Source: JBKJUK01 sp046590705
Lineage (GTDB): Bacteria > Acidobacteriota > Thermoanaerobaculia > Gp7-AA8
NCBI GenBank assembly: GCA_046590705.1
Contig: JBKJUK010000292.1
Location: 1 to 9,821, forward strand
DNA: 9,821 nucleotides
Reading direction: 5' to 3'
This document shows positions 7,092 through 9,821 of the stretch, piece by piece. Numbering within the stretch: the stretch's first letter is position 1; each line of letters starts with the position of its first letter. Position numbers and translations under genes: made by a program. The notes beneath the pieces were generated by a model, which did no database searches, was not told the DNA's origin, and saw only the letters and a program-made list of their open reading frames with translations.

Positions 7092-7242
7092 CGTCATTCC
7101 GATGGAGCGCGCCGTGATCGGTATTGAACGCAGAAAGGCGTGCGACTGAGGAATCTACGAGCAAGGGTCGCGCTCGTCATTCCAAGCGCGGTCCCTGTGC
7201 GTAGATTCCTCGCACCCACCCATCCCACCGCTCGGAATGACG
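7092..7242. repeat. Pair of inverted CGTCATTCCGA...GAGGAATCTAC repeat units
   Basis: Two units face each other. The first (+ strand, 7092-7158) begins CGTCATTCCGA and ends GAGGAATCTAC. The second is the same unit on the - strand (7242 back to 7201), beginning CGTCATTCCGAGCG and ending GCGAGGAATCTAC. The ends pair perfectly: 7092-7102 with 7232-7242 (11 bp), and 7148-7159 with 7200-7211 (12 bp). Inside, CGCGCT (7169-7174) pairs with AGCGCG (7185-7190) around a loop holding another CGTCATTCC half-site (7175-7183). The whole can fold into a long nested hairpin. Similar intergenic strings are, to my memory, common in Acidobacteriota and Gemmatimonadota genomes; their function is not known to me. 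No transposase or target-site duplication is visible. Confidence 0.85.
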
Positions 7243-7269
7243 GCGATCCTGCTGATGCACAGAGCCCCT

Positions 7270-7318
7270 GTTTCTTTCTCTCAGTCGCCGCGCACCGCGA
7301 TCCGGGGCTCGGAATGAC
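7270..7318 (-). repeat. Diverged further copy of the same intergenic repeat
   Basis: On the - strand, TCATTCCGAGC (from 7317) opens the unit and GCGACTGAG (7288-7280) lies near its end. The latter matches GCGACTGAG in the first unit (7142-7150). The final GAATCTAC part has decayed to a purine-rich stretch. It is in the same orientation as the unit at 7242-7201, making a tandem pair 28 bases apart. Confidence 0.6.
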
Positions 7319-7419
7319 AAGTCAATGATTCGATCACTCGGCAGCGCGTCTCACAGCCCCACAGCGGAAAAGAAGGCCCAATCACGGCACTGACCGCCTC
7401 GAAAGCCAACTCAACTCCG
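7319..7419. other. Spacer downstream of sthA; no feature seen
   Basis: I see no convincing coding frame here. On the - strand, where the sthA transcript would end, there is no stable hairpin plus T run, so its terminator is not identified. Small frames crossing this stretch have no family features. Confidence 0.5.
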
Positions 7420-8832
7420 TCACCCGGCACCACGCCTCCGCGCCTCAGCAACATTCCCAAGCCCATCATAAGCAGCGTACTTATATCCATCGCCAAGAGT
7501 AGGAAAATTAAACACCGTCTCAATGAAGGCGTTGATCGTTCCCTCGTACTGCATCACCATCAAACCCACATGCAGCATCTCCGAAGCGTTTTCTCCGACG
7601 ATGTGAACCCCGAGCAAACGCAACGTCTCGGGATCGAAGATCAGCTTGATCAGTCCATCGCTGTCACCGATGATCTGGCCCCGCGGATTCTTCTCGTAAT
7701 ACGCTCGCCCCACCTCACAGCGCATCTGCTTTTCACGGCACGTCTCCTCGGTTTCGCCTACTGTCGAGATCTCCGGAATCGTGTAGATGCCGTAAGGGAG
7801 ATGACGGGCCATGGCCGTTTTGTACTTGAGGTCGAAGGCATGCACCATCGCCACGCGTGCCTGCTCCATAGAAGTCGACGCCAGCGCCGGAAAACCGATC
7901 ACGTCGCCGGCGGCAAATATGTTCGGGACGTTGGTCTGGTACTTCTCGTTGACAGTGATGACGCCGCGCTTACCGGTTTCAACTCCGGCGGCCTCGAGCG
8001 CAAGCCCGCCCGTGTTGCTGTTGCGTCCCGCGGCATAGAGAATCTTGTCGACGTCGATGGCAGTGCCATCCTGCAAATGCAGCGTGACACCCGCTGGATG
8101 CTTCTCATGCCGAACCACCTCGGCGCCGAGATGCAGGCCGACCCCAAGGCGATCCTGAAACGAGCGGAGCAGCACATCCACGATCTCACGATCGATGTGG
8201 CCGAGCAGGGAGGTGCGACCATCGATGAGGTGAACCTCGACTCCCAGCGCCGCAAAGATCGAAGCGTACTCGCAGCCGATCACGCCTGCGCCAGCCACCG
8301 CCAGCCGGTGGGGAACGCGGTCGAGCTGCAGTATCGAGTCGCTGTCATAGACTGTCAGGTGATCGAAGTCGATGCCGGCCGGATGATGAGGCGAGGAACC
8401 GCTCGCAATCAGCATGACCTCGCCGCGGATGATCTCCTGCGCACCATCACGCGAAGTGATCGCAACACGGTGAGCGTCGAGAAAGCGCGCGGAGCCCTGA
8501 TGACGGGTAACCTGGTGTCGGTCGAGATTGCGATCGATGAGACGCCACTGGCTTTCGCGAACATGCGTAGCGCGGTACATGAAGTCGCGCACAGAGACTT
8601 CGTCCTTCCTGGTTACGTCGATACCCAGAAGCTCGCGGCGCTGAAAGCCGCTCAGATGCAGCGCAGTCTCGCGCAAAGTCTTGGAAGGGATAGTGCCAGT
8701 GTTGACGCAAGCGCCGCCCGGCACATCCTCCCGTTCCACAATGGCCACACGCTTACCAAAGTAAGCCGCCTGCGCAGCACCCTTCTCACCAGCAGGACCG
8801 GCACCGATCACCACAAGATCGTAACTGTTCAT
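7420..8832 (-). CDS. sthA: Soluble (Si-specific) NAD(P)+ transhydrogenase
   Basis: SthA is a cytosolic FAD flavoprotein that moves hydride between NADPH and NAD+, usually to drain excess NADPH. The 470-aa length matches the family (E. coli 466). The FAD site is VVIGAGPAG (7-15) and the NAD(P) site VAGAGVIGCEY (179-189). AAGRNSNT (267-274) and the second FAD contact FAAGDVIG (306-313) follow, then a C-terminal dimer domain. The lipoamide dehydrogenase disulfide is absent: in CVNTGTIPSK C42 remains but the second Cys position is T47. The catalytic HPT..E is replaced by FPTLGDGYKYAA (443-454). Both changes separate SthA from lipoamide, glutathione and mercuric reductases. ATG 8832 fits because the FAD motif begins at residue 7. 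I see no strong Shine-Dalgarno and no clear promoter. It converges on the operon and is preceded, 126 bases upstream, by a peptidase remnant on the same strand. A closely related flavin oxidoreductase is the only serious alternative. Confidence 0.92.
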   Translation of the reverse strand: MNSYDLVVIGAGPAGEKGAAQAAYFGKRVAIVEREDVPGGACVNTGTIPSKTLRETALHLSGFQRRELLGIDVTRKDEVSVRDFMYRATHVRESQWRLIDRNLDRHQVTRHQGSARFLDAHRVAITSRDGAQEIIRGEVMLIASGSSPHHPAGIDFDHLTVYDSDSILQLDRVPHRLAVAGAGVIGCEYASIFAALGVEVHLIDGRTSLLGHIDREIVDVLLRSFQDRLGVGLHLGAEVVRHEKHPAGVTLHLQDGTAIDVDKILYAAGRNSNTGGLALEAAGVETGKRGVITVNEKYQTNVPNIFAAGDVIGFPALASTSMEQARVAMVHAFDLKYKTAMARHLPYGIYTIPEISTVGETEETCREKQMRCEVGRAYYEKNPRGQIIGDSDGLIKLIFDPETLRLLGVHIVGENASEMLHVGLMVMQYEGTINAFIETVFNFPTLGDGYKYAAYDGLGNVAEARRRGAG

Positions 8833-8904
8833 TCGAAGAAGGAATGGTAACGAATTTCAGCGAAGGCGGCCTCGAGAAAGACGAGAAGCATGGAAGGTTG
8901 GCAT

Positions 8905-8929
8905 TCCCCTCACCCGCGAGGAGAGGGGA
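8905..8929. repeat. REP-like palindrome between sthA and the peptidase remnant
   Basis: TCCCCTC (8905-8911) pairs perfectly with GAGGGGA (8923-8929) around an 11-base loop that itself holds CCGCGAGG. Neither strand has a T run after the stem, so it is not a typical intrinsic terminator. Similar CCCCTCACCC...GAGAGGGG palindromes are common between genes in many bacteria. It could also limit read-through from the remnant into sthA, but nothing in the sequence shows this. Confidence 0.6.
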
Positions 8930-8958
8930 CGGCCGGAGCTCGGGGATGTGGGGCGCTG

Positions 8959-9198
8959 TTATTTTAGGTAGCGGGTGAACCACTCCATCCAGCAGCGGTC
9001 GACGTCGCCCTGATGCACCGGGTCGGCGGCGTTGTGGCCGCTGAGGGGGTAGGCGATGAATTGGGTGGGGACTTCGTTGTCTCGTAGCGCGCGGTACATG
9101 GCGAAGGACTGCGTGATCGGCACGCGCGCGTCGCCTGTGTTCGACAGGATCAGCGTTGGTGTGCGCACTTTTGACGAGTACGCGATCGGCGCGGCCAC
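8959..9198 (-). pseudogene. C-terminal remnant of an S9 family (prolyl oligopeptidase-like) serine peptidase
   Basis: The 79 codons from GTG 9198 to TAA 8959 match the end of the S9 alpha/beta-hydrolase domain. They include APIAYSSKVRTPTLIL (3-18), GDARVPITQS (22-31) with the catalytic Asp23, LRDNEVPTQFIAYP (38-51), SGHN with the catalytic His55, and the closing CWMEWFTRYLK. Intact S9 peptidases run to roughly 600-700 residues. The nucleophile motif (GGSYGG type) should lie tens of codons upstream, but the frame has no family similarity before about 9195 and meets a stop at 9256-9258. selO begins 36 bases further on. So the catalytic serine, the rest of the hydrolase core and the propeller are gone, which makes hydrolytic activity impossible as it stands. 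The GTG is only the first start-like codon; no ribosome site supports translation. The remnant probably marks an old deletion or rearrangement whose breakpoint is near 9195-9290. Confidence 0.85.
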
Positions 9199-9291
9199 AT
9201 CTGCAGTCTGCAGGGAATCACTCGGCTTACCATCGGAGGAATTGCGCGGTCCTGATCACGTGGCTCGGTATTTGAGTCAATCGAGTCAGCG

Positions 9292-9821
9292 ATGACGCAA
9301 ATCCCTTTCGACAACACCTACACGAAGTTTCCCGATCGATTCTTCACCCGCACGGCTCCTACACCGGTCCGCGCGCCGCGGCTCATACGCGTCAACGAGA
9401 CGCTGGCTATGCAACTCGGAATTGACGCTGCCTGGCTGGCCAGCGCAGACGGATTGAGCGTTCTGGCCGGCAACCACATTCCTGACGGAGCGGAGGCCAT
9501 CGCAACCGCGTACGCCGGCCATCAGTTCGGATCGTTCTCGAGTCAGCTCGGCGACGGAAGAGCAGTGCTGCTTGGGGAAGTCGTCGACAAGTCGGGCACT
9601 CGCCGCGACCTGCAGCTCAAGGGCGCAGGAAGAACACCGTTCTCTCGCGGCGGCGACGGTCGCGCCGCGCTCGGACCGGTCCTGCGCGAGTATCTGGTCA
9701 GTGAAGCGATGTTCGCGCTCGGCATTCGAACCACCCGCGCGCTGGCGGCAGTCATTACCGGCGAGACCGTTGTCCGCGAAGAGCTGATTCCTGGAGCGAT
9801 CCTCACCCGTGTGGCTTCGAG
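9292..9821 (+). CDS. selO: Protein adenylyltransferase SelO (YdiU/UPF0061 family), 3' partial
   Basis: SelO is a pseudokinase-fold enzyme that transfers AMP from ATP to Ser, Thr or Tyr of proteins; in E. coli and mitochondria it is tied to redox stress. Only the first 176 codons are present (the usual length is about 480-550); the gene runs off the right edge with no stop. The N-terminus FDNTYTKFPDRFFTRTAPTP (6-25) and PRLIRVNETLA (29-39) are typical. YAGHQFGSFSSQLGDGRAVL (74-93), DLQLKGAGRTPFSRGGDGRA (106-125) with the nucleotide-binding Lys110, LREYLVSEAMFALGI (131-145) and the final LTRVAS with Arg173 follow. ATG 9292 is the only in-frame start after the stop at 9253-9255. The Shine-Dalgarno is weak. 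It is divergent from the peptidase remnant, so it should have its own promoter in 9199-9291, but I cannot point to convincing -35 and -10 boxes. Whether the C-terminal selenocysteine or Cys exists cannot be seen. Confidence 0.94.
   Translation, partial: MTQIPFDNTYTKFPDRFFTRTAPTPVRAPRLIRVNETLAMQLGIDAAWLASADGLSVLAGNHIPDGAEAIATAYAGHQFGSFSSQLGDGRAVLLGEVVDKSGTRRDLQLKGAGRTPFSRGGDGRAALGPVLREYLVSEAMFALGIRTTRALAAVITGETVVREELIPGAILTRVAS

Noticed and set aside
7250..7282. Possible intrinsic terminator: the T-rich stretch after GCCCCTG
   Set aside because: The nearby stem is only about three base pairs, the T tract is broken by C, and it is some 240 bases past the operon end.
7092..7318. CRISPR array or insertion sequence as the explanation of the repeats
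   Set aside because: The units are inverted and unevenly spaced, there are no cas genes or regular spacers, and no transposase frame or target duplication is seen.
7140..7328. A 62-codon + strand frame in the repeat region
   Set aside because: It is made of the inverted repeats, has no ribosome site and shows no family similarity.
7570..8850. A 426-codon open frame on the + strand antisense to sthA
   Set aside because: It mirrors the sthA codons in a GC-rich gene, its translation has no family motifs, and the - strand frame is a textbook SthA.

Overview
The window is chromosomal DNA from a Gram-negative, LPS-making bacterium. It is moderately GC-rich, perhaps 55-60% by eye. The gene order (lpxB, msbA, DUF374 acyltransferase, yicC, gmk, rpoZ, coaBC, family 4 uracil-DNA glycosylase), the short omega subunit and an intergenic CGTCATTCCGAGCG...GAGGAATCTAC repeat make me lean towards Acidobacteriota, with Gemmatimonadota as second choice. 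That placement is inference; no rRNA or tRNA gene is present to settle it.

Positions 1-7019 (+ strand) form one compact operon of eight genes with no intergenic gaps. Five of the seven junctions are 4-base or 11-base overlaps with translational coupling, one is a TTGA overlap, and one (gmk/rpoZ) overlaps by 26 bases. The first three genes make and move lipid A and phospholipid: LpxB builds the disaccharide, MsbA flips the lipid, and DUF374 is an envelope acyltransferase. The next two serve RNA and nucleotides (the YicC endoribonuclease and guanylate kinase). They are followed by the RNA polymerase omega subunit, the two middle steps of coenzyme A synthesis (CoaBC), and an iron-sulfur uracil-DNA glycosylase. 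The promoter must lie left of the window.

The acyltransferase gene is broken by a run of ten A. The frame that follows encodes the missing, recognisable C-terminus and ends exactly in the ATGA overlap with yicC. This is the most interesting point in the window: a sequencing indel, a recent mutation, or slippage-dependent expression.

Positions 7020-7419 carry no gene but hold a cluster of inverted repeats. Positions 7420-8832 (- strand) encode a soluble pyridine nucleotide transhydrogenase (SthA). Upstream of it on the same strand are a REP-like palindrome (8905-8929) and the last ~79 codons of an S9 peptidase that has lost its nucleophile region (8959-9198). At 9292 selO starts on the + strand and runs off the right edge.

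I found no mobile element, CRISPR array, phage gene or obvious new system. Apart from the frameshift, the repeat island and the peptidase remnant, this is ordinary housekeeping DNA.
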